Program-made: the position numbers and the translations under genes | In this document: positions 17,186 through 24,620 of the stretch, piece after piece | Position numbering within the stretch: the stretch's first letter is position 1 | How the letters are laid out: every line of letters begins with the position of its first letter | NCBI GenBank assembly: GCA_009773335.1 | Contig: WRPF01000026.1 | Coordinates: 1-38,028, forward strand | Direction: 5' to 3' | DNA length: 38,028 nt | From: Caulobacteraceae bacterium | Lineage (GTDB): Bacteria > Pseudomonadota > Alphaproteobacteria > Caulobacterales > Aquidulcibacteraceae | The notes under the pieces: generated by a model | Told to the model about the DNA's origin: nothing | The model's input: the letters and a program-made list of their open reading frames with translations, nothing else | The model's database searches: none

Positions 17186-17238
17186 CGGAATCCGCGTATA
17201 ACTGCTTCACGGACAATGGGTTACATGGAGCATCCGTC

Positions 17239-17478
17239 ATGAAGAAGGTCATTCCGGCTTCCGCCGCCGTGGTCGCAACCATGGTCGCACTGGGGTCGCT
17301 GGGCGGCTGCGGCACGACCTTCGCGGACCGCACGCTCTCGGGCGCCGCCATCGGCGCGGGGACTGGCGCGATCGTGGGCCCCGTGGGCGTGGGCGCGGGC
17401 GCGGTGGTTGGCGGCGTCGTTGGCGCGGTCACGCCGCCGAAGAAGGTCAATCTCGGACGCCCCATCTGGGACCGCTGA
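17239..17478 (+). CDS. Small glycine-zipper lipoprotein
   Basis: The 79-residue product has a signal with lipobox LGGC (cysteine near residue 24). A run of small residues follows (AAIGAGTGAIVGPVGVGAGAVVGGVVGAV) typical of glycine-zipper envelope proteins, then a short polar tail ending RPIWDR. GGAG lies 8 bases before the ATG. It probably inserts into or associates with a membrane as a helical hairpin. No specific function can be named. Confidence 0.8.
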   Translation: MKKVIPASAAVVATMVALGSLGGCGTTFADRTLSGAAIGAGTGAIVGPVGVGAGAVVGGVVGAVTPPKKVNLGRPIWDR

Positions 17479-17527
17479 TCCTCGGTCATTGACGGCGGCG
17501 GCCCTGCCGATGCATGGGACGCCGCCT

Positions 17528-18049
17528 ATGGCATCCCTCGAATTTTCCCGACGCTACGCGATGGCGCACCGGCTCCTGTCGGTCGCTTCGCCCAAGTGCG
17601 TCACGCCCCACGGGCACAACGAGACCGTGACGGTGCGTCTGGCGTCGGCCGTCCGCTTCCGGTTCGGCGGCGCGAACATGGAAGCGCCGTTCGAGGCCGC
17701 CAAGGGCCGGTGGAAGGAATGGATCGACGCCCACGTCGATCACGCCTTCCAGCTCAACGCCGCCGATCCGCTGATCGGCTTCTTCCGCGACAACGAGCCT
17801 GCGCGACTGCCGCACCTCATGGTGTTTGACGGCGATCCCACCACCGAAGCGCTCGCTGCCGCGTTCTGGCTGAAGCTCGATGCGTTCCTTGCAGCAGATG
17901 GTCTGCCGTTCACCGTAGAGCAGGTGCGCGTGCAGGAAACGCCGACCAACGCGGTCGTACTCACCCGCGAGACCTTCGATCCCGCCGGATGCGGCCTGCC
18001 CGACAGCGCGTGGCCGCGCCGCCCGGACTGGAGCATCAACGACCTCTAA
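17528..18049 (+). CDS. 6-pyruvoyl-tetrahydropterin synthase / QueD-like protein
   Basis: Family members turn dihydroneopterin triphosphate into 6-carboxy-tetrahydropterin (QueD, queuosine pathway) or 6-pyruvoyl-tetrahydropterin. The 173-residue protein keeps the zinc histidines H14, H28 and H30 (AHRLL and PHGHNE), the catalytic cysteine C24 (SPKC), the VDHAF segment and late glutamate in VQETPTN. It is longer than E. coli QueD because of extra sequence after VRFRFG and between about 75 and 100. I chose 17528 (MASLEF); an ATG at 17510 would add six residues. The TAA stop interlocks with the next gene's stop on the other strand. Confidence 0.85.
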   Translation: MASLEFSRRYAMAHRLLSVASPKCVTPHGHNETVTVRLASAVRFRFGGANMEAPFEAAKGRWKEWIDAHVDHAFQLNAADPLIGFFRDNEPARLPHLMVFDGDPTTEALAAAFWLKLDAFLAADGLPFTVEQVRVQETPTNAVVLTRETFDPAGCGLPDSAWPRRPDWSINDL

Positions 18050-19389
18050 TTCGCCGGCGCCTCGCACGCCCACGCCGACGGCGCCGCCGCACACGCTTCG
18101 GCGCCGCCGCGATAGACTTGCCCGCCCTTCATCACGAACGCCATGCGCTCAAGCGCCGTGACGTTCGTCAACGGATCGCCGTCGACGGCGATGATGTCGG
18201 CGAAGCGCCCCGGCGCGATCGCTCCGAAATCGTCTTCACGCTTCAGCAGCTGCGCGCCGGTGCGCGTGGCCGCAACGATCGCCTGCATCGGCGTCATGCC
18301 GTAGCGGACCATGACGGCGAACTGTTTCGCGTTGTCGCCGTGCGGGTAGACGCCTGCATCGGTGCCGTAGGTGAGGCGCACGCCCGCGCGCACCGCCTTG
18401 CGGAAATTCTCGCGCTGGATATCGCCGATGTCGCGATCCTTCCGGATGTTGACTTCCGGCACGCCGTTGCGGCGGCCTTCGGCCTGCGTGTAGTCGGTAT
18501 TGTAGATGTCCATCGACAGGAACGTGCCGGCCGCGCGTGCGAGCCGGATGCCCTCGTCGTCGATGAGGCTTGCGTGCTCCACCGAGTCCGCGCCCGCGCG
18601 GATGGCGATCTTGATCCCGCCCGCGCCATGGGCATGCACCGCGACAGTGCGTCCGAGATTGTGCGCTTCCTCGACGATGGCGCGGGCTTCCTCCAGCGAG
18701 AAGTGCGTCGTGCCGGGCGAGGTGTTCGAGGAGAAGACGCCGCCCGTGGTGGCGAACTTGATGAGGTCGGCGCCGAATTTCACGTGCTCGCGCACCGCGT
18801 GGCGCACGCCCTCGACGCCATCGGCGACGTCCGAAGATGAATAGCGGTACTGCGGCGCGAGGTGGTTGTCGTCGCCGTGGCCGCCGGTCATCGAGATCAT
18901 GCCGCCGGCGGCGAAGATGTGCGGGCCGGGAATGTCGCCGCGTTCCACGCCGTCGCGGAGCGCCCCGTCCGCGTAGGAGTCCGATCCGAGATTGCGCGCC
19001 ACGGTGAACCCCGCGAGCAGCGTGCGACGGGCGTTCATCGCGCCGAACACGCCCGCCCGCGCCGGGGTGATGTGATAGCTGTCGAGGTAGCTGACGGTGG
19101 CGTCCGTCGTCAGGTGGACGTGCGTGTCGATGAGGCCGGGCAGAACGGTCTTGGTCGACAGGTCGATCGTCGGCGTGCCGGCGGGCAGCGAGGTCGCTGC
19201 GGCCGGACCTACGGACACGATGCGATCGTCCTCGATCACGATGATCTGGTCGGTGAGCACGCGCTGGGCGGTCACGTCGATGAGGCGACCGGCCATGATG
19301 GCGACGCGGCGCGGCGCGGCTTCCTGCGCGAGGGCGGGCGCGGTCACGAGTGCGAGAATCGCGAGAATTGCTGCGAGATTTCGGTTCAA
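18046..19389 (-). CDS. Exported amidohydrolase (COG1228 metallo-dipeptidase-like), copy 2
   Basis: This is a paralogue of the enzyme at 14865. It has a signal peptide ending APALAQ, then the barrel with HVH in IDTHVHLT, lysine in DLIKFATTGG, histidines in VHAHG and SVEHAS, and aspartate in YGTDAGV. It should be a periplasmic or exported metallohydrolase, perhaps a dipeptidase. No ATG sits at a sensible place for the signal peptide. TTG at 19389 does, with GGAG six bases before it, giving a 447-residue product opening MNRNLAAILAIL. An ATG at 19419 is the alternative. The stop overlaps that of the QueD-like gene. Confidence 0.85.
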   Translation of the reverse strand: MNRNLAAILAILALVTAPALAQEAAPRRVAIMAGRLIDVTAQRVLTDQIIVIEDDRIVSVGPAAATSLPAGTPTIDLSTKTVLPGLIDTHVHLTTDATVSYLDSYHITPARAGVFGAMNARRTLLAGFTVARNLGSDSYADGALRDGVERGDIPGPHIFAAGGMISMTGGHGDDNHLAPQYRYSSSDVADGVEGVRHAVREHVKFGADLIKFATTGGVFSSNTSPGTTHFSLEEARAIVEEAHNLGRTVAVHAHGAGGIKIAIRAGADSVEHASLIDDEGIRLARAAGTFLSMDIYNTDYTQAEGRRNGVPEVNIRKDRDIGDIQRENFRKAVRAGVRLTYGTDAGVYPHGDNAKQFAVMVRYGMTPMQAIVAATRTGAQLLKREDDFGAIAPGRFADIIAVDGDPLTNVTALERMAFVMKGGQVYRGGAEACAAAPSAWACEAPAN

Positions 19390-19495
19390 GCTGGGCTCCG
19401 GAAAACTGTCACAAGGCATAGTGCAAAACGGACGCCCGGCGGGCAGGCCGCACACCGCAGAGGCGAATGCGGGGCGAAAGATCGCCCCGCTCCGG

Positions 19496-20806
19496 TCACT
19501 TCATCGTGTAACGCACCGGCAGCGTCTTCAGGCCCGAGACGAAGTTCGAGCGCGAGTTGCGGGGCGTCCCGGCGAGGCTGATCTCCTCCAGACGCGGCAG
19601 CAGTTCGTTGAACAGCGCCCGCATTTCCATGCGCGCCAGGTGCATGCCGAGGCACACGTGCACGCCGTAGCCGAACGCCACCTGCTTTTTCACGTCCCGG
19701 TCGACGCGGAACTCGAACGGCGCCTCGAACACCTCCTCGTCGCGATTGCCGCTTGGATAGTGCAGGCACACCGCCTCGCCCGCCCTGATGGTCTGGCCGC
19801 GGATCTCGAAATCCTCCGTCGCGGTGCGCATGAAGTGCATTACCGGCGTCGCCCAGCGGATCATTTCCTCCACCGCGTTGGGCATGAGCGACATGTCAGC
19901 CTTCAGCTTCGCCATCTGGTCGGGAGCCTTGATGAGCTCAAGCATACCCGCGGCGGCGACGCTCGACGTGGTGTCATGGCCTGCGGTGGCGACGATGACG
20001 TAATAGCTCATGGCCTCGCGGTCGCCGATCGGCGCGCCGTCGATCATGCCGTTGGCGATGATGCTGGCGACGTCGTCTTGCGGATTGGCGCGGCGCGCGG
20101 CGGTGAGATCGCCGAAATACTTGAACAGCACCTGCGCGGTCTGGAAGAGATCGACGCCGCGGTCGCCGGTGTAGCTCTCGGCCTGCGCCGTGCGATCTGT
20201 CTCCGCGATGACGTCGGGATCGCCGGGACCGAAGATTTCCTGCGTCAGCTTGAGCATGAAGGGCTCGTCTTCGCTGGGGACGCCGAGGATCTCCATGATG
20301 ACGCGCAGTGGATACCAGACCGCCACTTCCTTCACGAAATCACACTCGGGCCCGAGCTCCGCCATGCGGTCGACATGGGCTTTCGCAATGTCGGCGATGC
20401 GCGGCTCGAGCTTCTTGAGGTTCGGCGGCATGAACCACGACTGCGTGAGCTGGCGCAGCTTCATGTGCATGGGATCGTCGAGATCGACGAGTGTGCGGAA
20501 GAGGTGCGTGTCGCCGGTGACCGACTTCACCCACTCCTCGCCCTCGATCGGCGAGAGGTAGGTGCGCAGGCGGTTGACGAAGATGTCGCTGCGCTTCTCG
20601 ATCTCAAGGATGTCGGTGTGCTTGGTGACCGACCAGAACGGGCGAAACCCCGTCGGCTGCATCAGGCGCAGCGGCTCCTCGCGGCGCAGCTTCGCAAACA
20701 GCGCGTGGATTTCGGCCGGCTCGGCACAGACGTCCGGATTGACGATGGCGTCGTCCACGCGGTCGCGCGTATAGCCAGGAAATTTCGTGCTCGCGCCGTC
20801 GGCCAT
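19496..20806 (-). CDS. Cytochrome P450
   Basis: This 436-residue soluble bacterial P450 would hydroxylate a hydrophobic substrate using O2 and electrons from ferredoxin. Hallmarks are the I-helix AGHDTTSS, the K-helix EEMIRW (ExxR) and the heme-ligand loop FGYGVHVCLGMHLAR. Its style resembles bacterial CYPs acting on steroid, terpenoid or fatty-acyl substrates, but the substrate is unknown. GGGAGG 6-7 bases upstream fixes the ATG at 20806. It follows the acyl-CoA dehydrogenase gene group by 70 bases on the same strand, suggesting a shared catabolic role. No ferredoxin gene is adjacent. Confidence 0.92.
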   Translation of the reverse strand: MADGASTKFPGYTRDRVDDAIVNPDVCAEPAEIHALFAKLRREEPLRLMQPTGFRPFWSVTKHTDILEIEKRSDIFVNRLRTYLSPIEGEEWVKSVTGDTHLFRTLVDLDDPMHMKLRQLTQSWFMPPNLKKLEPRIADIAKAHVDRMAELGPECDFVKEVAVWYPLRVIMEILGVPSEDEPFMLKLTQEIFGPGDPDVIAETDRTAQAESYTGDRGVDLFQTAQVLFKYFGDLTAARRANPQDDVASIIANGMIDGAPIGDREAMSYYVIVATAGHDTTSSVAAAGMLELIKAPDQMAKLKADMSLMPNAVEEMIRWATPVMHFMRTATEDFEIRGQTIRAGEAVCLHYPSGNRDEEVFEAPFEFRVDRDVKKQVAFGYGVHVCLGMHLARMEMRALFNELLPRLEEISLAGTPRNSRSNFVSGLKTLPVRYTMK

Positions 20807-20876
20807 GATGTGCCTCCCGTGGTTTTGTGACGGGAGCCTACAGCATGGCGCAATCCGGGTCAGCGGCGCCGTGGCG

Positions 20877-21302
20877 TCAGGCGCGCGCGAACCATGGAAC
20901 AAGGATCAGCGCGCCCAGCACGATCTCGAACATGACCGGCACGAGGTTGTGGCGCGAGCCGGCGCCGTCCAGAGCGATGGCAGCGACCCGCCCGACCGCC
21001 GTGCCCCACCACATCGCCCCGCAGACGCCCGCTGCGCCAAGGGCGGTGAAGTAGGTCGGCAGCCCCCACAGCGCCTCCACCTCGCGCGCCGCGCAGGCCA
21101 TGAACACGAGCGCGAAGGCATGGGTCGCCAGGAAGAGCCCACCGTACGTGCCGCGGAACTCCGCGAACCCGCCGGGCTTCTCCGGATCGTCGCGCAGCCG
21201 CACGACGCCGGCCGCCCAGCGCGGATTGATCAGGCCGTACGCGCCCATCGCCGCGCCGACCGAGAGGCCCGCGACGCTCGTCCAGAACGGCGCGGTTTCC
21301 AT
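20877..21302 (-). CDS. DUF4345-like four-helix membrane protein
   Basis: The 141-residue protein has four hydrophobic segments and the pattern EFRGTYGGLFLATHAF ... WGTAVGRVAAIALDG ... FEIVLGALILVPW typical of DUF4345 proteins, whose function is unknown. Its ATG is four bases after the stop of the DUF6882-like gene, and no own ribosome site is clear, so translation is probably coupled. It is the third gene in the group acyl-CoA dehydrogenase, DUF6882-like, DUF4345-like, P450. Confidence 0.8.
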   Translation of the reverse strand: METAPFWTSVAGLSVGAAMGAYGLINPRWAAGVVRLRDDPEKPGGFAEFRGTYGGLFLATHAFALVFMACAAREVEALWGLPTYFTALGAAGVCGAMWWGTAVGRVAAIALDGAGSRHNLVPVMFEIVLGALILVPWFARA

Positions 21303-21306
21303 GGGG

Positions 21307-21792
21307 TCAGTTAGCCCGCAACGGGCCGACCGTTAGAAGCACCATGGCCCCGTTGCTCGGCAGTCCGGTCACACCTTCGGCGCCGTTGAGGACAGCAGCC
21401 AGCATGGCATATCCCCAGCATCGCTCGGCCCGACCTTCGAGAGATGTCGCAAGCAGTTCGTCCACGCGGTGCGTTTCGCCGTACGCTTTGAGTTTTTGCG
21501 CGTGTTGCAGCATCTCGGCGCGAAACAACCCGTTGGACCAGCCCCAGTGCCAGCTCACAATGCCCGGCCTGGATGGATCATCGACATAGGCGCCCACTAC
21601 CTGGGCGTCCGCGATCGCCTTCGCGCCGTCCGGCCAGGTGAAGTTCACGGCACGTCGATCCTGGTCGATCGAAATACTTGCAGTATCGAGGGCGTGCCCT
21701 CGATAGTCTCGCGGCATGTGCTTGAGCACATGCGTTTTCGCACGCTCAAGCACATCCCCGATTGGCCCGTTCAGGTCCGGCGTCGCGGCCAT
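21307..21792 (-). CDS. DUF6882-like protein of unknown function
   Basis: The 161-residue cytoplasmic protein resembles DUF6882 proteins in its core: a strand with ISIDQDRRAVNFTWPDG, then SWHWGWSNGLF, a helix with KAYGETHRVDEL, and a late LNGAEGVTGLPSNG loop. The family assignment is from pattern memory and moderate. The start shares one base with the acyl-CoA dehydrogenase stop (TGATG), a strong sign of coupled translation. Confidence 0.75.
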   Translation of the reverse strand: MAATPDLNGPIGDVLERAKTHVLKHMPRDYRGHALDTASISIDQDRRAVNFTWPDGAKAIADAQVVGAYVDDPSRPGIVSWHWGWSNGLFRAEMLQHAQKLKAYGETHRVDELLATSLEGRAERCWGYAMLAAVLNGAEGVTGLPSNGAMVLLTVGPLRAN

Positions 21793-23087
21793 CAGCGGAT
21801 ACCCGGCACGTGCAGACGGCCTTCGGCTTCCGCCTGCTCGCGCGCAGCCGTCCCGGCATGCTTGCCGAGCTCCATGCGCGCGATCGTGCGGCAGTGTACT
21901 TCATCGGGACCGTCGGCCAGGCGCAGCGTGCGCTGGTGCGCGTACATGGAGGCCAGACCGAAGTCCTGGCACACGCCGCCGCCACCGTGCGCCTGGATGG
22001 CGTCGTCGATGACCTTGAGCGCGATGCGCGGCGCTGCGACCTTGATCATCGCGATCTCGGCGCGCGCCACCTTGTTGCCGACCGTATCCATCATGTAGGC
22101 GGCCTTCAGGCACAGAAGGCGCGTCATCTCGATGTCGATGCGCGCTTCGGCGATGCGCTGTTCCCAGACCGAGTGGTCCGACAGGATCTTGCCAAACGCC
22201 TTGCGCGTCAGCAGGCGCTTGCACATCAGTTCGAGCGCCCGTTCCGCCGTGCCGAGCGTGCGCATGCAGTGGTGGATGCGGCCCGGTCCGAGACGGCCCT
22301 GCGCGATCTCGAAGCCCTTGCCCTCGCCCCAGATCATGTTGTCGACCGGAACGCGCACGTCCTTCAGTTCGACCTCGAAGTGGCCATGCGGCGCGTCGTC
22401 GTAGCCGAACACATGCAGCGCGCGCACCAGCGTCACGCCCTTGGCGTCGAGCGGCACGAGGATCTGCGACTGCTGGACGTAGGACTTCGCGTCCGGGTCC
22501 GTCTTTCCCATCACGATGGCGACTTTGCAGCGCGGATCGCCCACGCCGGACGACCACCACTTGCGGCCGTTGATGACGTACTCGTCGCCGTCGCGGCGGA
22601 TTTCGGTCTGGATGTTGGTCGCGTCCGAGGAAGCCACCGCCGGCTCGGTCATCAGGAAGGCCGAACGGATCTCGCCGTTCATCAGCGGCTTCAGCCATTT
22701 GTCCTTCTGCGCGCGGGTGCCGTAGCGCTGCAGCACTTCCATGTTGCCGGTGTCGGGCGCCGAGCAGTTGAACACCTCCGAGGAGAAGCCCACGCGACCT
22801 GTGAGCTCCGCGATCGCCGAATAGGTGACGTTCGAGAGCTGCGGTCCTTCAAACTCGAAGGTGTCGTCCACATGCGCATGCCCGTGCGACGGCGGCATGA
22901 ACATGTTCCACAGACCTGCGGCCTTGGCCTTCTTCTTCAGGTCTTCCACCACGGGAATGACCTTCCAGCGTTCGCCCTCGTGGTTCTGCTTCTCGTAGAC
23001 CGGGATGGCCGGGATGATGTGTTCGTCCATGAACGCCTGGACCTTGCCGATCCAGTGCTTGGTGGTCTCGTCATGCTCGAAGATCAT
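21792..23087 (-). CDS. Acyl-CoA dehydrogenase, ACAD10/11-like subgroup
   Basis: This 431-residue flavoenzyme oxidises an acyl-CoA to the enoyl-CoA, or acts in the related 4-phosphoacyl-CoA route. Visible are [17 protein letters not shown] and [10 protein letters not shown] around the FAD site, [11 protein letters not shown], and the C-terminal [14 protein letters not shown] and [19 protein letters not shown]. The last segment is characteristic of ACAD10/11-type proteins. The ATG at 23087 follows GGGAGAAGG; an ATG at 23108 lies upstream in frame. It leads the operon with DUF6882-like, DUF4345-like and P450 genes. Its probable kinase partner is at 12127. Confidence 0.92.
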   Translation of the reverse strand: MIFEHDETTKHWIGKVQAFMDEHIIPAIPVYEKQNHEGERWKVIPVVEDLKKKAKAAGLWNMFMPPSHGHAHVDDTFEFEGPQLSNVTYSAIAELTGRVGFSSEVFNCSAPDTGNMEVLQRYGTRAQKDKWLKPLMNGEIRSAFLMTEPAVASSDATNIQTEIRRDGDEYVINGRKWWSSGVGDPRCKVAIVMGKTDPDAKSYVQQSQILVPLDAKGVTLVRALHVFGYDDAPHGHFEVELKDVRVPVDNMIWGEGKGFEIAQGRLGPGRIHHCMRTLGTAERALELMCKRLLTRKAFGKILSDHSVWEQRIAEARIDIEMTRLLCLKAAYMMDTVGNKVARAEIAMIKVAAPRIALKVIDDAIQAHGGGGVCQDFGLASMYAHQRTLRLADGPDEVHCRTIARMELGKHAGTAAREQAEAEGRLHVPGIR

Positions 23088-23232
23088 CGGCCTTCTCCCT
23101 TTTTCCATCGGTTCATCTGGTTTCCGGGCACGCTACCGGGGGCTTCGGGCAAGGGCAATCGCACGGGCGCCAGACACGGCGACGCGGGGCGCGCGCTGGA
23201 CCTCGCGGCAGGGCGCCGCTAAGGCGCCCGCG

Positions 23233-23823
23233 ATGAGCATAATCATGGATCTCCGCCACACGGACCTCGCCAACGCTCACGTGCGGCTGGCGCCTCTGGA
23301 GGAGGCGCACCGGGCGCCGTTGCGTGAGGCCGCGGCCGACCCCGGCACATGGACGCACTGGCCGCGCGACATCATCGGCGCCGGCTGGGACGCGACGTTC
23401 GACTGGCAGCTCGACGAGCAGGCCGCCGGGCGCTGGCTTCTGCACACGGTGTTCCTGCCGGACGGAAGCGCGGTCGGGCAGACCTGCTACCTCGCACTGC
23501 GGCCCGAGCACCTCGGCGTGGAGATCGGCGGCACCTGGTATGCGCCGGCTGCGCGCGGCGGCGTGGTGAACCCCGCCTGCAAGCATCTCCTCCTCGGCCA
23601 CGCCTTCGCCTGCGGCGCGGAGCGCGTGGAACTGAAGACCGACAGCGAGAACGCGCGCTCCCGCGCGGCGATGCTGAAGATCGGCGCGACCTTCGAGGGC
23701 GTCCATCGCCACCACATGCTCCGGCCCAACGGCACGTGGCGCGACAGCGCATGGTTCTCCGTGCTGGCCGCGGAGTGGCCGCGCGTGAAGGCGGGGCTTG
23801 AAGCAAGGCTGGCAAACGCCTGA
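23233..23823 (+). CDS. GNAT acetyltransferase, RimJ/RimL-like (COG1670)
   Basis: The 196-residue protein follows the RimL-type acyltransferase fold: VRLAPLEEAHRAPL at the start, GQTCYLALRPEHLGVEIGGTWYAPAARG, a helix LLLGHAFACGAERVELKTDSENARSRAAMLKIGATFEG, and HHMLRPNGTWRDSAWFSVL. These enzymes acetylate protein N termini or small amines; the substrate here is unknown. The start at 23233 is weakly marked by AAGG; an ATG at 23245 is possible. Confidence 0.85.
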   Translation: MSIIMDLRHTDLANAHVRLAPLEEAHRAPLREAAADPGTWTHWPRDIIGAGWDATFDWQLDEQAAGRWLLHTVFLPDGSAVGQTCYLALRPEHLGVEIGGTWYAPAARGGVVNPACKHLLLGHAFACGAERVELKTDSENARSRAAMLKIGATFEGVHRHHMLRPNGTWRDSAWFSVLAAEWPRVKAGLEARLANA

Positions 23824-23839
23824 ACAGCGAAAATGCGGT

Positions 23840-23911
23840 GATAGATTCCACGCGTTCCCGCACATTTCCCTCTCCAGCCCATGCGCGCCAACAAACGCAT
23901 GTGAATCTATC
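23840..23911. repeat. Inverted repeat with paired GANTC sites
   Basis: GATAGATTC (23840-23848) is mirrored by GAATCTATC (23903-23911), and weaker matching continues inward through CGCGTT / AACGCAT. Each arm contains a GANTC site, the target of CcrM methylase in Caulobacterales. It lies between the GNAT gene and the orphan gene at 23980, possibly as an operator. Confidence 0.5.
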
Positions 23912-23938
23912 CGACCGGAATAGCGCCCGTGGGATGAT

Positions 23939-23966
23939 GGCTCCGTCATCAACCGGAGACGGAGCC
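23939..23966 (+). other. Hairpin in the leader of the orphan gene
   Basis: A perfect 9-bp stem (GGCTCCGTC 23939-23947 with GACGGAGCC 23958-23966) and a 10-base loop end 13 bases before the ATG at 23980. No T-run follows, so it is a poor terminator. It may be a leader structure affecting translation or the end signal of the GNAT transcript. Confidence 0.5.
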
Positions 23967-23979
23967 AGAGACGGTCCCC

Positions 23980-24474
23980 ATGCAGATCCACCGACCCCTT
24001 CAACACCACATCGCGAAGCTGACGACCGCCGCCAGACGCTTGCGCCTCTGGGTGGTGGAGCTGCTTGCGTGGTGGGTGATGACGTCCGGGGATCGAAACG
24101 CGCGGATCGCCTTGCAGCACGACATCATCGAGGCGCGGCGACAGACGCGCGATCTCGTGTTCATGGCGATGGTTGCGCGGATGACGTTCCAGAAGCGCAC
24201 AATGCGGTGGATGCGTCCGCCGTCGGCGCGAGCCGGGTTCCGGTATGCCGCTCGAACGTTGCGCGTGCAGCGCATCTATACGCGCGGCCTTCGGCTCAGA
24301 ACACTGAAGGACATTCGCGCCGTCCTCGATGATTTCGAGCGCATCGTCGAACGCGCCATCGCACGCGTGCCGAGGCAAGTGATCACTGGCGCCCTCGTCG
24401 CCGTCGCGCCGCCTGCGCTGATTTTCAGCAGCGCCACAATCGCACACGCGCCCAATGGTGCAGACACGTCATGA
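23980..24474 (+). CDS. Orphan basic protein with hydrophobic ends
   Basis: I do not recognise this 164-residue protein. It has a hydrophobic segment around 23-35 (LWVVELLAWWVM), a central very basic part with RQTRDLVFMAMVARMTFQKRTMRWMR, a helical LKDIRAVLDDFERIVERAIARV stretch, and a hydrophobic C-terminal segment (ITGALVAVAPPALIFSS). It may be membrane-associated. No clear ribosome site precedes the ATG, which follows a perfect hairpin. The reading frame is long, has ordinary amino-acid use and faces no competing gene, so it is probably real. Confidence 0.6.
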   Translation: MQIHRPLQHHIAKLTTAARRLRLWVVELLAWWVMTSGDRNARIALQHDIIEARRQTRDLVFMAMVARMTFQKRTMRWMRPPSARAGFRYAARTLRVQRIYTRGLRLRTLKDIRAVLDDFERIVERAIARVPRQVITGALVAVAPPALIFSSATIAHAPNGADTS

Positions 24475-24484
24475 CCCGCGAAAC

Positions 24485-24598
24485 AGGACCGCGGGCCTAT
24501 GGCCCGCATTTCGGTGTTGAGGCCACGCGAGATTCCAACGGAGTCTGGCGCCGAGGGCGTATGCGGGCTCCAAAAAGCGCACCGGGGCCCGCGGTCCC
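24485..24598. repeat. Inverted pair of palindromic hairpins, REP-like, pair 3
   Basis: AGGACCGC (24485-24492) leads into stem 24491-24497 / 24501-24507 (GCGGGCC / GGCCCGC) with loop TAT. The partner has stem 24563-24571 / 24584-24592 with one wobble and a 12-base loop, ending GCGGTCCC (24591-24598). Inside, CAT-CGGTGTTGA follows the left hairpin, as in pair 1. GATTC (24531) and GAGTC (24541) are also present. The pair fills the gap between two convergent genes and could end both transcripts. Confidence 0.7.
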
Positions 24599-24620
24599 AC
24601 TCTCAAAAACCGGCGAAAAC

